Below, piece after piece: positions 16,148-25,097 of a DNA stretch of 64,000 nucleotides. The stretch lies in NCBI RefSeq assembly GCF_047872805.1, contig NZ_JBLQUK010000003.1, positions 124,001 to 188,000 of the forward strand, read 5' to 3'. Source of the stretch: Erythrobacter sp047872805. GTDB taxonomy: Bacteria; Pseudomonadota; Alphaproteobacteria; Sphingomonadales; Sphingomonadaceae. The position numbers were made by a program, and so were the translations under genes. A model generated the notes under the pieces. The model was given only the letters and a program-made list of their open reading frames with translations. It did no database searches and was not told where the DNA came from. Position 1 is the first letter of the stretch. The number at the start of each line of letters is the position of its first letter.

Positions 16148-19033
16148 CTATAGGCCGAGACCGATTGACCGGCTCCGCTCCATCGAGATGGAGGCGGCAA
16201 GGTCGCGGGCCAGATCGCGACCGAGTTCTGTCTTGATGCCAAGCTCGCGGGTGCGAGCGCGCAGCAGGGATTCAACCTGCGCGTCGCGCTCCAGCCCCTT
16301 CGCCATGTCCGTCATGCGGTTGGTGAGGCTTTGCACGCCCTTGCTGTCGCCATCGCGCTGCATCGCTTGGCGCGCCTGCCCGATGCGCTGCCAGTCGCTG
16401 ACAAAGCGGTCTGCGCGCTGCGCTGGATTGACGCGGATTTCAGCTTCGAGCTGCATGGCCCGGATCGCGCCCTGGCTGCGACCATCGGCGGCATCACGGG
16501 CCAACGAGGGCTGGCGCTGCAAGGCGCTGGTGAGGTCGGCTGTGCCATGGGGCCGGATTGCGTCGAGCGCCTTTCCGGCCTTCTCCAGCGCGTCGCGCTG
16601 GTGTGGCAGGATCGGCAATCCCTGCTCGCGCATTTGTTCGATATCGGCGGCGGCGCGAGCGTAGCGTTCGACGGCCCGGCGCTGATCGGAAAGACCAACC
16701 TGTTCGGTGGGCAGCGCTTCGAGCCGGTTGGCCAGCGGACGGAAGCCTGAGAAGATCGACTTCGCCCGTTCAGGCAATTGCCGGGCGATCTCCACGATAC
16801 GTTCGCGGAAGGTGATGCCGCGCCGTTCGGCGAATTGCTGTTCGGGATTGTAGTCGCTCGCCATGTCCTTGCCGCGCTCGCGGCTGAGCGTGCGGACAAG
16901 TTTGGACTGATCGGCGAAGTCGTCGCGCCCATAATGCAGGGCAAGGCCATCACGGTGGCGGGACATCGCGACATAGGCCCCGTGGCTGTCCATCCCCGGC
17001 GTTGCCAGCACATGTGTGCGGTCCACTGTCATGCCCTGCGCCTTGTGGATCGTCGCGGCGTAGCCATGATCGAGGTGAGCATAGTCTTTTGTGTCGAAGG
17101 CGACCTTGCGGCCATCGTCGGTGCGCACGGCCACGCGCTGCGGCGTCACCTGCTCTATGGTGCCCAGTGTGCCATTCTTGACGCCCAGGCCCCGCTCATT
17201 GCGCAGGAACATGATGCGGTCGCCGCTGGCGAACAGACGCTCGCCGCGCTCGGCGCGGATGGTCACTTCATTGCCCAACTCGCCATTAGCGCGCAGCTTT
17301 CCGCGTGCCGCGTCATTGAGTTCGCGCACTTCGTCATTGGTATGGGTGAGGATTATGCGCGTATCGCCGGGGCTGGTCTGCCGGTCCCGATCCCAGCGCT
17401 CGATCAGCTCGCCGCGTGCAGCTTCTCGCGTCTCACCTGCGTGGATCATACCGCGTTCGCCATAGTCCTGAATGGCAAGTCCGGTGCGCCCCGTGGCAAG
17501 GTGCCGCGTGGCATCCTGCTGCCAGCCTTCGTGCTGGCGGCGCACTTCGCTGATTTCGACGCCGCCGTGCCGTTCATGGATCGCGCGAAAGGCTGCTCCG
17601 GCTTCGATGGCCTGAAGCTGCTGCGGGTCGCCAACAAGCACCACTTTTGCGCCAGCATCGGCGGCATGGGAGAGCACGCGCTCCATCTGGCGCGTGCCGA
17701 CCATGCCTGCCTCGTCGATCACCAGAACGTCGCGCGAAGTGAGCTGTTCGCGGCCCTGGCTCCACTGGTGCTCAAGGCTGGCTATCGTGCGTGATGCAAT
17801 ACACGAACCGTGTTCCAAGCCCTCGGCTGCAATGCCGGATAGTGCTGCGCCGCGAACTGTATAGCCCGCGCTTTCCCAAGCCTCGCGCGCAACGCCCAGC
17901 ATCGCGCTCTTGCCGGTCCCGGCATAGCCGACGACAACACTGAGGCCGCGATTATCGGTCACATGATCGAACGCCGCGCACTGCTCGCCGGATGGCACCA
18001 GCCCGCGCTCCGCCGCGCGCGCCAGCGCTCCTTCCCGGCCACGATCTTCGACCTGATGCCGCTCGCGTTCGGCCAGCAATTCCGATGCGCGCCCAAGCCT
18101 CTGTTCGGTCTCGATCATCTGGCGCGATGTGAACCGGTCTTCGCCGCGACCGTCCTTCCCAAGTGCGATCAGGTCGGACGATCCGCGCACCGCGCTCATC
18201 GCCAAATCGAACTGCTCCTTCCCGTCGCTGTGCCGATGCACGAACATGGCAAGATCGCGTGTCGTGAAGGTGGCCTGGCCGTGCGTGATCGCATCCAGTG
18301 CGACAGCGGGATTGGCGATGATCCGTTCGCCATTGCGCTGCGCGACGGCGCGGTGCTCTTCGATCCGTTCGGCCTCAAGCCCGCGCACCCCCATGCGCGA
18401 TGCGGCGGGACCGATCTTGTCTTGCGGCTCCAGCGCAATGCCCTGCGCCTCCAGGCTGCGGTCATCGATCCGCGCATCGATATCGAGTTCGGCAAGGCGC
18501 TGGTTGACGTGATCGGCCCAGCGTTCGCGCCATTGCTCGACCAACTCCGCCTTGTTCCACTCGCGCACCTTCGCGCCGAAGCCATCCTTGCCGACTTCGC
18601 GCATGGTGAGCATGACATGGGCATGGGGCTTGGGCTGGTCGCCTGCGCCAATATCCCAATGGACGTTGAGATCGGCGATCATGCCCTTTTCGACGAATTC
18701 TGCCTCGGCAAACTCCCGCGCCAGCTCGACGCCCTGTTTCTTGGTAAGCTCACGCGGAATGGCGAATTCGACCTCGCGGGATAGCTGCGCATCCTTGCGT
18801 TTCTCGGCAGCCTCGACAGCGTTCCAGAGCTTTTCGCGGTCGGCGAACTCTTCCGGCGCGCCTTCCGGCAACAGCACTTCGGAATGGACGACCCCGTCCT
18901 TGTTGGTGAAATCATGATCGCGGTCGAGCCGTTCGTCGTGCAGCCGTTCGGCCCCGCGATAGGCTGCGGCGGCCACGGCGCTGCGCCCGCTCGACCGGCT
19001 GATGACTTTGACGGAGAGGTGGAAGATCGCCAT
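16148..19033 (-). CDS. traA: Ti-type conjugative relaxase/helicase TraA
   Basis: A 961-residue relaxase that nicks oriT and leads the DNA strand into a recipient. The N-terminal MobA/MobL (MOBQ) domain begins MAIFHLSVKVISRSSGRSAV, with the AAYRGAERL segment and the metal-binding His set in LNVHWDIGAGDQPKPHAHVM. A RecD2/TraI-like superfamily 1 helicase follows: Walker A VVGYAGTGKSAMLG, Walker B VLVIDEAGMVG, GDPQQLQAIEAG, and a C-terminal YAATIHKAQGMTVDRTHV. ATG 19033 starts the conserved relaxase N-terminus; the longer frame to 19072 would run into the oriT. It is divergent from traC/traD, with oriT between them. Confidence 0.95.
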   Translation of the reverse strand: MAIFHLSVKVISRSSGRSAVAAAAYRGAERLHDERLDRDHDFTNKDGVVHSEVLLPEGAPEEFADREKLWNAVEAAEKRKDAQLSREVEFAIPRELTKKQGVELAREFAEAEFVEKGMIADLNVHWDIGAGDQPKPHAHVMLTMREVGKDGFGAKVREWNKAELVEQWRERWADHVNQRLAELDIDARIDDRSLEAQGIALEPQDKIGPAASRMGVRGLEAERIEEHRAVAQRNGERIIANPAVALDAITHGQATFTTRDLAMFVHRHSDGKEQFDLAMSAVRGSSDLIALGKDGRGEDRFTSRQMIETEQRLGRASELLAERERHQVEDRGREGALARAAERGLVPSGEQCAAFDHVTDNRGLSVVVGYAGTGKSAMLGVAREAWESAGYTVRGAALSGIAAEGLEHGSCIASRTIASLEHQWSQGREQLTSRDVLVIDEAGMVGTRQMERVLSHAADAGAKVVLVGDPQQLQAIEAGAAFRAIHERHGGVEISEVRRQHEGWQQDATRHLATGRTGLAIQDYGERGMIHAGETREAARGELIERWDRDRQTSPGDTRIILTHTNDEVRELNDAARGKLRANGELGNEVTIRAERGERLFASGDRIMFLRNERGLGVKNGTLGTIEQVTPQRVAVRTDDGRKVAFDTKDYAHLDHGYAATIHKAQGMTVDRTHVLATPGMDSHGAYVAMSRHRDGLALHYGRDDFADQSKLVRTLSRERGKDMASDYNPEQQFAERRGITFRERIVEIARQLPERAKSIFSGFRPLANRLEALPTEQVGLSDQRRAVERYARAAADIEQMREQGLPILPHQRDALEKAGKALDAIRPHGTADLTSALQRQPSLARDAADGRSQGAIRAMQLEAEIRVNPAQRADRFVSDWQRIGQARQAMQRDGDSKGVQSLTNRMTDMAKGLERDAQVESLLRARTRELGIKTELGRDLARDLAASISMERSRSIGLGL

Positions 19034-19062
19034 GATGGCAATCCATCTACGCCATGAGCGCG

Positions 19063-19093
19063 ACGTCGGCACGACGTATAAGCGCGCCCTCCC
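19063..19093 (+). other. Origin of transfer (oriT), IncQ/Ti type
   Basis: In the 172-base gap between divergent traA and traC, an inverted repeat ACGTCG (19063-19068) / CGACGT (19072-19077) is followed by TATAAGCGCGCCCT (19077-19090). This differs by one base from the IncQ nick-region core TAAGTGCGCCCT. On the other strand it resembles the Ti-plasmid GGGCGC...TTATACGTC. The position beside a MOBQ relaxase fits. Confidence 0.75.
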
Positions 19094-19205
19094 ATGATAA
19101 AATCCTGCTCGGGACTATTCAGTATCAGGCCGTCTCGACGACTCTACAGCATTGGGAGAGCATCGATATTATCATCAGCGCATCACCTCTCAATGGAGAA
19201 CTTCG

Positions 19206-19511
19206 ATGCGCAAACCCCGCGACTTTGATTCGGAACTGAAGGCACTCGCCGACAAGGCGAAGCAGCTGAAGGAACGCCGCGTGCAGCAGCTCGGCGAACT
19301 GGTGATCGCCACCGGCGCCGATGCGACCGACTCGGAAACGCTGGCCGGTGCGCTGCTCGTCATCGCCGATACCACTGACACTGGAAAGAAGGAGGCGTGG
19401 CGTAAACGCGGCGCTGCATTCTTTCAAAGCAAGGCGCGCAAGCGTGGCGACGGAACTCAGGGCCAGCCGGACGGCACTCTCCCGCTTGACGGCGGCGCGG
19501 CATCGGCTTGA
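19206..19511 (+). CDS. traC: TraC-like conjugal transfer protein
   Basis: A 101-residue small hydrophilic helical protein (MRKPRDFDSELKALADKAKQ, LKERRVQQLGELVIATGAD, ETLAGALLVIADTTD) of the kind encoded next to oriT opposite TraA in Ti-type transfer regions. TraC and TraD are thought to help assemble the relaxosome. GGAGA lies before ATG 19206; the earlier in-frame ATG at 19152 lacks one. It is followed after 7 bases by traD. The match to the family is by pattern and position, not by a long motif. Confidence 0.7.
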   Translation: MRKPRDFDSELKALADKAKQLKERRVQQLGELVIATGADATDSETLAGALLVIADTTDTGKKEAWRKRGAAFFQSKARKRGDGTQGQPDGTLPLDGGAASA

Positions 19512-19518
19512 AGCAGCA

Positions 19519-19779
19519 ATGGCCCGCACCGACATGCGCGAACGGCAAGTCCAGCGCCGTGAACGCACGCGGCAACTGATCGAGCTTGGCGGCCTGGTCG
19601 TAAAGGCCGGACTGGTCGAACTTACCGACGATGATCGCGCCACGCTCTATGGCGCGTTTCTCACCGTCGCGGTCAAGCTGCGCGGCGAGGATCGGGAACA
19701 GGTTTTGGCGCTTTGGAAGCGCAAGGGGAAGCGGGCGTTCGAGGTTGAGTTGAAACATGGAACGGACGTGCCGCAGTAG
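19519..19779 (+). CDS. traD: TraD-like conjugal transfer protein (Ti type)
   Basis: 86 residues. The motif RERTRQLIELGGLVVKAGLV followed by ELTDDDRATLYGAFL is typical of the small Ti-type TraD accessory protein (not the large coupling ATPase of the same name). It is highly charged, probably binds near oriT, and is co-transcribed with traC. The transfer module ends here; the next 600 bases hold only insertion-sequence debris. Confidence 0.8.
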   Translation: MARTDMRERQVQRRERTRQLIELGGLVVKAGLVELTDDDRATLYGAFLTVAVKLRGEDREQVLALWKRKGKRAFEVELKHGTDVPQ

Positions 19780-19869
19780 CTCGGACCGAAGAAAACAACG
19801 GATGATGTCGAGCTTGCTCGCATCTTTTGTAGCTCGACTATGGTCAGAGCAAAGGACGGTGGTGGTGGA

Positions 19870-20070
19870 GCTGCACTGCCCCCAACCTTGGACCACGTGG
19901 GTCTGGAGTTTTCCGCCGTATGTATCCTTGTCTGGGCGAGGAGTAACGGCATGAAGACATCGAAGTTCACAGACCCGCAGAAGGCGTTCGTCGTCAAGCA
20001 GGGTGAGGACGGAACGTCGGTGGCGGAGATCTGCCGCAAGGCAGGGATCAGCCAGGCGATCTACTTCTGC
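19870..20070 (+). pseudogene. IS3-family insertion sequence remnant, left end with truncated orfA
   Basis: TGCACTGCCCCCA at about 19872 looks like an IS3-type terminal repeat. From ATG 19951 an N-terminal orfA fragment reads MKTSKFTDPQKAFVVKQGED, then SVAEICRKAGISQA, the HTH of IS3-family transposases, and breaks off near 20069 into unrelated sequence. No orfB follows. The stretch 20070-20383 holds no gene that I can recognise and is probably further IS or junction debris. Confidence 0.7.
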
Positions 20071-20383
20071 ACTGTTACGCCGGTGCAGGGGCCGTCAACG
20101 CCATCACCTCAGCATCAATCCTTCCTCCGCTTTCAGGAAAGGGCGTCCGCACAGGTTCGTTTGCTTCGGCTCGAAGTCTGATTTGGTGTGGCGCATTCTG
20201 CGGGCTTTTCGCCGGTATTGGTGACACCGACGCCCCTCCAGGAGCGGTTATGATGACATCCGCGACAAGTCGCACTGTGGATTACCAATCGACCGGATTA
20301 TAATGAAGCGACGGTCCAAAATCATAGCACAGATCAAATTCGGCCGGGTTACCTTCTCATCCGAAGCAGTGTTCGGGGAACCA

Positions 20384-21577
20384 TCAACGAAACAGATCCA
20401 GATCGATGAAATTACCCATTGCCGTTTCACCCTCTCCATTGGGGTGGAGATTGTCGCCAAGTTGCAGCGGGGCTGCCAGCCGCGACGGATCGGATTGATC
20501 GGCAACCACGGTATCGAGTCTGATCACGGCGTCGAATTCCCCCGAGGTCAGGATCCAGCGATTTACTTCTGCGCGGATCGCTTCGCGCTCGTCGGTGTAG
20601 CGCGACGCGCCGCGCCAGGGCAGGATCGGCGACCCATAAACCTTGATGCCCGCTTCGTGCGCGCGAGCGATCAACTGCCGATAGCCGCGGATCAAATCGC
20701 CCGCTTTGAGCGGATTTTCTGGCCCTGAATTGCCGATATCATTGATACCCTCTAGCAGGATGACATGGCTGACGCCCGGCACGGCGAGAACATCGCGGTC
20801 AAACCGGGCAAGCGCGCTGGGTCCAACCCCGCCGCGCAACACGCGATTGGCTCCGATGGCTTGGGTGATCACAACATGCGGCATGTCGGTCGCGGCGAGG
20901 CGCCTGCCGAGCACCTCACCCCAGCGGCACGCAATGGGTGCGGCGTTGGCGCAACCGACATTGTCGGTAATTGAATCGCCAAAGGCGACAATCACCGGCC
21001 TTGACGTGCTGCCCAGCACGTCAAGGCCGGCGAGCACAGGGCGATAGGCATGGGTCTTGCTGACGGGAAAATCAGAGCTGGCAGTATGATCGCCCTTTGC
21101 CGAAACGAGAGTTGGCTCCCCGCGAACGCCATGAACGGTCGAAAGGCTCGTTTCATCGGGAAAATAGATTGCCACTTGCACCAGTTCGAATGCATCAACA
21201 GGCAAATCGACCGGATCACTTATCAAAGGCGTCCTTTGCCAGATCGTGGCTGTCGGCGCGCCATCAAAGTTTGCCCGCGCGATTTGCCCGTTTGCTCGCC
21301 TTACCGTCACAGCACCGATTGTTAGCGGGTCGTCCCCATATTCATTTGACAGCCGCAATCTGATCGCTTTCCCCGCTGCGCCAGAGCGGATTTCCATGCG
21401 GATCGTAGCATTTTCGATTTCCAGCGTGTGCCGTTGGGTGCCTTGCCACACGCTGGATGTCCATGCCCGCGTCCAATGCTGCGGTTCCGATGCGAGGGCG
21501 GGAACCGCAGCAATCAGCAGCGCTATACAGAATACCAGATTGCCCAGAGTCGCCCTGGAGTTCAGCTTGGCGGCCAT
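20384..21577 (-). CDS. Secreted SGNH/GDSL hydrolase
   Basis: 397 residues with a signal peptide (LGNLVFCIALLIAAVPALAS). It has an N-terminal beta-sandwich-like region (residues 30-190) and then an SGNH hydrolase domain: block I VIVAFGDSITDNVG with the nucleophile Ser, a Gly block (GANRVLRGG), the Asn block LLEGINDIGNSG, and block V DNLHPNGEGE with the catalytic Asp and His. It probably removes ester or acyl groups from an extracellular or periplasmic substrate. It lies 28 bases downstream of the TonB receptor on the same strand, so both likely serve the same imported compound. The substrate is unknown. Confidence 0.88.
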   Translation of the reverse strand: MAAKLNSRATLGNLVFCIALLIAAVPALASEPQHWTRAWTSSVWQGTQRHTLEIENATIRMEIRSGAAGKAIRLRLSNEYGDDPLTIGAVTVRRANGQIARANFDGAPTATIWQRTPLISDPVDLPVDAFELVQVAIYFPDETSLSTVHGVRGEPTLVSAKGDHTASSDFPVSKTHAYRPVLAGLDVLGSTSRPVIVAFGDSITDNVGCANAAPIACRWGEVLGRRLAATDMPHVVITQAIGANRVLRGGVGPSALARFDRDVLAVPGVSHVILLEGINDIGNSGPENPLKAGDLIRGYRQLIARAHEAGIKVYGSPILPWRGASRYTDEREAIRAEVNRWILTSGEFDAVIRLDTVVADQSDPSRLAAPLQLGDNLHPNGEGETAMGNFIDLDLFR

Positions 21578-21605
21578 TTTTTTGATCCTTTACACCTGAC
21601 CTCCT

Positions 21606-24600
21606 TCAGAAATTCTTGCGAATTCGGAAGGTTAACTGCCGACCGCGCGCACTATGCAATTGCGGGATGAAGCTGAAATCGCTATCTGCCAGAGGCGGAT
21701 CCTCACCGAACAGATTGTTGATGCCGAGTTGGAAACTTGTGCCATCAAGCGCCCCGGAATTGATGCGATATCCGATTGATGCATTGAGCGTGAACATGTC
21801 GTCGACACGGTAAGGCGAGCCTGGATCGGGATTGGGATTGCCGTTGATGTCGGTGGTATCCTGCAATGCGCTTGTATCGAATACGCCGCCCACATATTGC
21901 CCGAACAGGCGAAAATTGAGCGGACCGGATTCCAGACTGAGATTGGCAGTCCAGCGCCATTTCGGGCGACCATTTTGTTCGCGCAATTCGCCAATATTGG
22001 CGATAGTCAAACTGTCGGGCAGATCGCCATTGGCAATTGCCGCCAGCAATTCTGTTCCGTCAGGGCCGGGCGACTGGATGAACTTCTCAAGGTAGGCTGC
22101 ATTCGCTCCAATCTCGAGCTTGCCAAGTCCAAGCACATCGCCAAAATTCCAGGCCATCCCGAAATCCCATCCGCCAACATCGCGTCCGTCCAGGTTGAGA
22201 TAGGGATCAAGCACCTGGGCAATCCGGCCCACCGGCTCAAGGCCAGTGCCTTCAAACAGGAGGATGTCATCTGCTTCAGGCGCGTTGCGGATGACATTGG
22301 GATTGCTGCTGCCATTGATGCGTCGCAACAGATCAAGGGCAATGGCATTGGCATCGCCGAACACGCCGACGATCCCTTTTTGCTCAACCTGCCAGTAATC
22401 CGCCGTCAGCGCCAATCCGGGAAGAAATTCAGGAGTGAACACAATCCCCAGATTGATGCTTTCGGTTTCTTCGGGCTGCAGAACATTGGTGCCGGTGCGC
22501 AGGGAAACCGTGCCTTCGCCAACGCAATTGTCGAAGGAGGCAATGATCCCTTGTTGGATCTGGGCAAAGCACCGGACAAAATCATCGCGCGAGTTGGCGC
22601 GGGTGGTGCCAAGATCGTTCACCTGCACCAGATTGGGTGCCCGGAACCCTTGCGACCATGCGCCGCGCAGCATCACTCCTTCGAAAACGGTCCACGATGC
22701 CGCAACACGCGGGACGATTGCGGTCTCCTTAATGTCGGAAAAATATTCAAAGCGACCGGCCAATTGCACGCTGAGTTCCTGAACCACCGGAATGTTCATA
22801 TCCTCTGAAATAATCGGGACGAAGGCTTCGAGGTAGCCCGAATAGACTTCGCGGTTCCCGCTGGTATCAGGAGAGGGGCTGGAATTGACCACATCAGAGC
22901 CGAAAAAGTCACCAGTTACGCTGTTGGTGTAAGTGATCGTGCCGTCAAGCCGTGGATCACGATCGTCAAAGAAAGTTTCGCGGCGGAATTCCACCCCGGC
23001 GGCAACACCCAGGTCACCTCCGGGAAGCTTGAACAGATCATTGCGCGATACTTTGAAATCCCCCAGCAGAAGCGTGGTTCCACCATTGCGGAATACATCC
23101 ACCTGAATGGCGTCAAGCGCTGCTTGCGCACTTGGCGTGCAGTCGCCATTGGCTGCCGCCACTGACAGCGTTGGGTCAAAGCAGCCACCATTGAAAGGGT
23201 TGTAGGCATCGGGTGTGCTCAGATTGATCTGGTTTTCGAGCAAGGTATTGGAAATGCGACCGAGGGTCAGATTGTCTTTTCTGACGTCGTGATAAACAAA
23301 GCCGGTGTCGAAATCCCAATTGCCCAATTCCCCGCGCAGACCCAGCACGATCCGGTAATCATCCTTGGTCGTGATGCTCGTGCGTGGACCGGGATCAACC
23401 ACCCGGTATCGCTCCAAAAGCAAATCGCGGCCTTCGGGACCAACGCCGTTGATCCCGCTTGCCAAGCGGTTGGGATTGGCTACTCCATTAGCAAACACAG
23501 CTGCCCCGAATGGATTCCAGTATGCTTCCCGCGAAATCGCGATCGGAACGGCACTCAGTAGAGCCGAAGTCTCGATCAGTCGGCTGGCTTCGGACCGATA
23601 ATAGGATCCTTCGAAATACAGCTCCAGCCCGGGGTTAAATTCATGATTGAACAAGACAGAGGCATTGTATCGGTCTTTGTCCGAAAACAACGTTCGCTCA
23701 TTATCGCGGTCAAAACGAATTTCCTGATCGACTGTAGTGCCATTATCGGCACACAGGCCATTGCCCAAGTCCAGGCGGCAACCGCTTAGAGAATCGGGTT
23801 GAATCTGAAAATCATCATCGCCTATTGCGGTCGCACTGCTGGCGCCAGCTCCCTGAATGTCGAATTGTCCCCAGGGGGACAACGAAGAACGATTATCAAA
23901 GTTGAGATCACCTTCAAAAGGCGTGCCGATCAATGCTGGATTGAAGCGTTGATCGGAGTTTCCAGCATAGGATCGCACAGATGCCGGCACGCCATTTTCA
24001 TGGAACCAACCGCCATACAGGGTAATATTGCTGCGGCCTTCGTTAAAATCGAAGCCGAAGCCGCCGCGAATGCTCCCGCTCCAAAGGTCGATGCCATCAG
24101 ATTTGCGGATGTCACCCTGCACGAAGCCGCCGTCCCGGCCACCGCGCAGCACTGTGTTGACCACGCCTGCGACCGCATCGGCGCCGTAGATTGCCGAGGC
24201 ACCATCGCGCAGCACTTCAACGCGGCGCACGCTTCCCGGCATGATTGTATTGGTATCAGGCGACACGGCCGGGACCAGCAATTCGGTCTGAAAACCAGGG
24301 TCCAGCGCCATGCGGCGGCCGTTCAGCAGCAAGAGCGTATTGCCGGTGCCCAATTCGCGCAAATTGATCGAGGCAATATCGCCGCGCGCAAAGTTGACAC
24401 TGCCCACGCCTGACTGCTCGTTGAAATTGACAGCGCCCGCTTGCGGCAATGAGCGGAATAATTCGTCACCAGATGCCGGATTGATCGCTTCGATCAATTC
24501 TTCATCGACCACCGTAACAGGCAGGATATCATCAATCTTCGCACCTTCGATCCGCGAACCAGTAACTGTGATGACATCATTGCCCGAGGTGGCGGAGGAT

Positions 24601-24701
24601 TGTGCCTGATCGTTTGCGGCGTCCTGTGCATAGGCAACAGAGGGCGATATTACGCTAGCACTGGCCAACAAAATCGCTTTTCGGATTGTGCAAATCGGCA
24701 T
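21606..24701 (-). CDS. Large TonB-dependent receptor of the island
   Basis: 1031 residues: signal peptide (ILLASASVISPSVAYAQ), TonB-box-like DVITVTGSRIEG, a plug domain with INLRELGTGNTLLLLNGRR and VLRDGASAIYGADAVAGVVN, and a large barrel ending RQLTFRIRKNF with the terminal aromatic residue. This long receptor class is frequent in sphingomonads and Alteromonadales and is often linked to peptide or amino-acid-derivative uptake. Here the neighbours (SGNH hydrolase, DadA-like oxidase, amino-acid permease, gamma-glutamyltransferase) argue for a peptide or acyl-amino-acid ligand. ATG 24701 is preferred because GAGGGG lies at proper spacing; an ATG at 24716 overlaps that site. Confidence 0.92.
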   Translation of the reverse strand: MPICTIRKAILLASASVISPSVAYAQDAANDQAQSSATSGNDVITVTGSRIEGAKIDDILPVTVVDEELIEAINPASGDELFRSLPQAGAVNFNEQSGVGSVNFARGDIASINLRELGTGNTLLLLNGRRMALDPGFQTELLVPAVSPDTNTIMPGSVRRVEVLRDGASAIYGADAVAGVVNTVLRGGRDGGFVQGDIRKSDGIDLWSGSIRGGFGFDFNEGRSNITLYGGWFHENGVPASVRSYAGNSDQRFNPALIGTPFEGDLNFDNRSSLSPWGQFDIQGAGASSATAIGDDDFQIQPDSLSGCRLDLGNGLCADNGTTVDQEIRFDRDNERTLFSDKDRYNASVLFNHEFNPGLELYFEGSYYRSEASRLIETSALLSAVPIAISREAYWNPFGAAVFANGVANPNRLASGINGVGPEGRDLLLERYRVVDPGPRTSITTKDDYRIVLGLRGELGNWDFDTGFVYHDVRKDNLTLGRISNTLLENQINLSTPDAYNPFNGGCFDPTLSVAAANGDCTPSAQAALDAIQVDVFRNGGTTLLLGDFKVSRNDLFKLPGGDLGVAAGVEFRRETFFDDRDPRLDGTITYTNSVTGDFFGSDVVNSSPSPDTSGNREVYSGYLEAFVPIISEDMNIPVVQELSVQLAGRFEYFSDIKETAIVPRVAASWTVFEGVMLRGAWSQGFRAPNLVQVNDLGTTRANSRDDFVRCFAQIQQGIIASFDNCVGEGTVSLRTGTNVLQPEETESINLGIVFTPEFLPGLALTADYWQVEQKGIVGVFGDANAIALDLLRRINGSSNPNVIRNAPEADDILLFEGTGLEPVGRIAQVLDPYLNLDGRDVGGWDFGMAWNFGDVLGLGKLEIGANAAYLEKFIQSPGPDGTELLAAIANGDLPDSLTIANIGELREQNGRPKWRWTANLSLESGPLNFRLFGQYVGGVFDTSALQDTTDINGNPNPDPGSPYRVDDMFTLNASIGYRINSGALDGTSFQLGINNLFGEDPPLADSDFSFIPQLHSARGRQLTFRIRKNF

Positions 24702-25097
24702 GAAAATTCCCCTCATTTCAATATTACTTGATTCGATTTCGATTTATTTGTACCCATATTTTAATATTAATGTAATTGTTTCATAATTGATATTTTAACA
24801 TCAAGCATTATTTAGAACGGAATATTTCCCACTCCAACTTCTTGCAGAGCAGGCTTTGCTGCATGACGCGGGCTGACGGTCATTGAAACGCCGTCGCCAA
24901 ATTGAAACCGTGGCGTGCGAATCCGCTCTTGCAAATGACAGCAGCAAGAGTCGGGCACTGCGATTGGCTAACCTTTACGCGCGTGATGGCTGTCATTTTA
25001 TCCATCGAGACGGATGTGTGTTCTTATCATCCTCCGATAGTTCCGCACGCAGGGAACGAATGCCATTTCCAATAGCATTGTGTGCCATGCATAGGGG
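24702..25097. promoter_or_regulatory. Intergenic region upstream of island receptor
   Basis: No gene is recognised. Bases 24717-24835 are very AT-rich and directly upstream of the receptor start, so the promoter is probably here. Short open frames in 24883-25097 have no coding character. Confidence 0.4.

Noticed and set aside
16778..17794. Plus-strand frame of 338 codons inside the relaxase
   Set aside because: The minus-strand relaxase/helicase has all expected motifs in this stretch.
20070..20383. Possible gene fragments after the IS3 remnant
   Set aside because: Short frames without motif or ribosome-binding site; treated as insertion-sequence debris.
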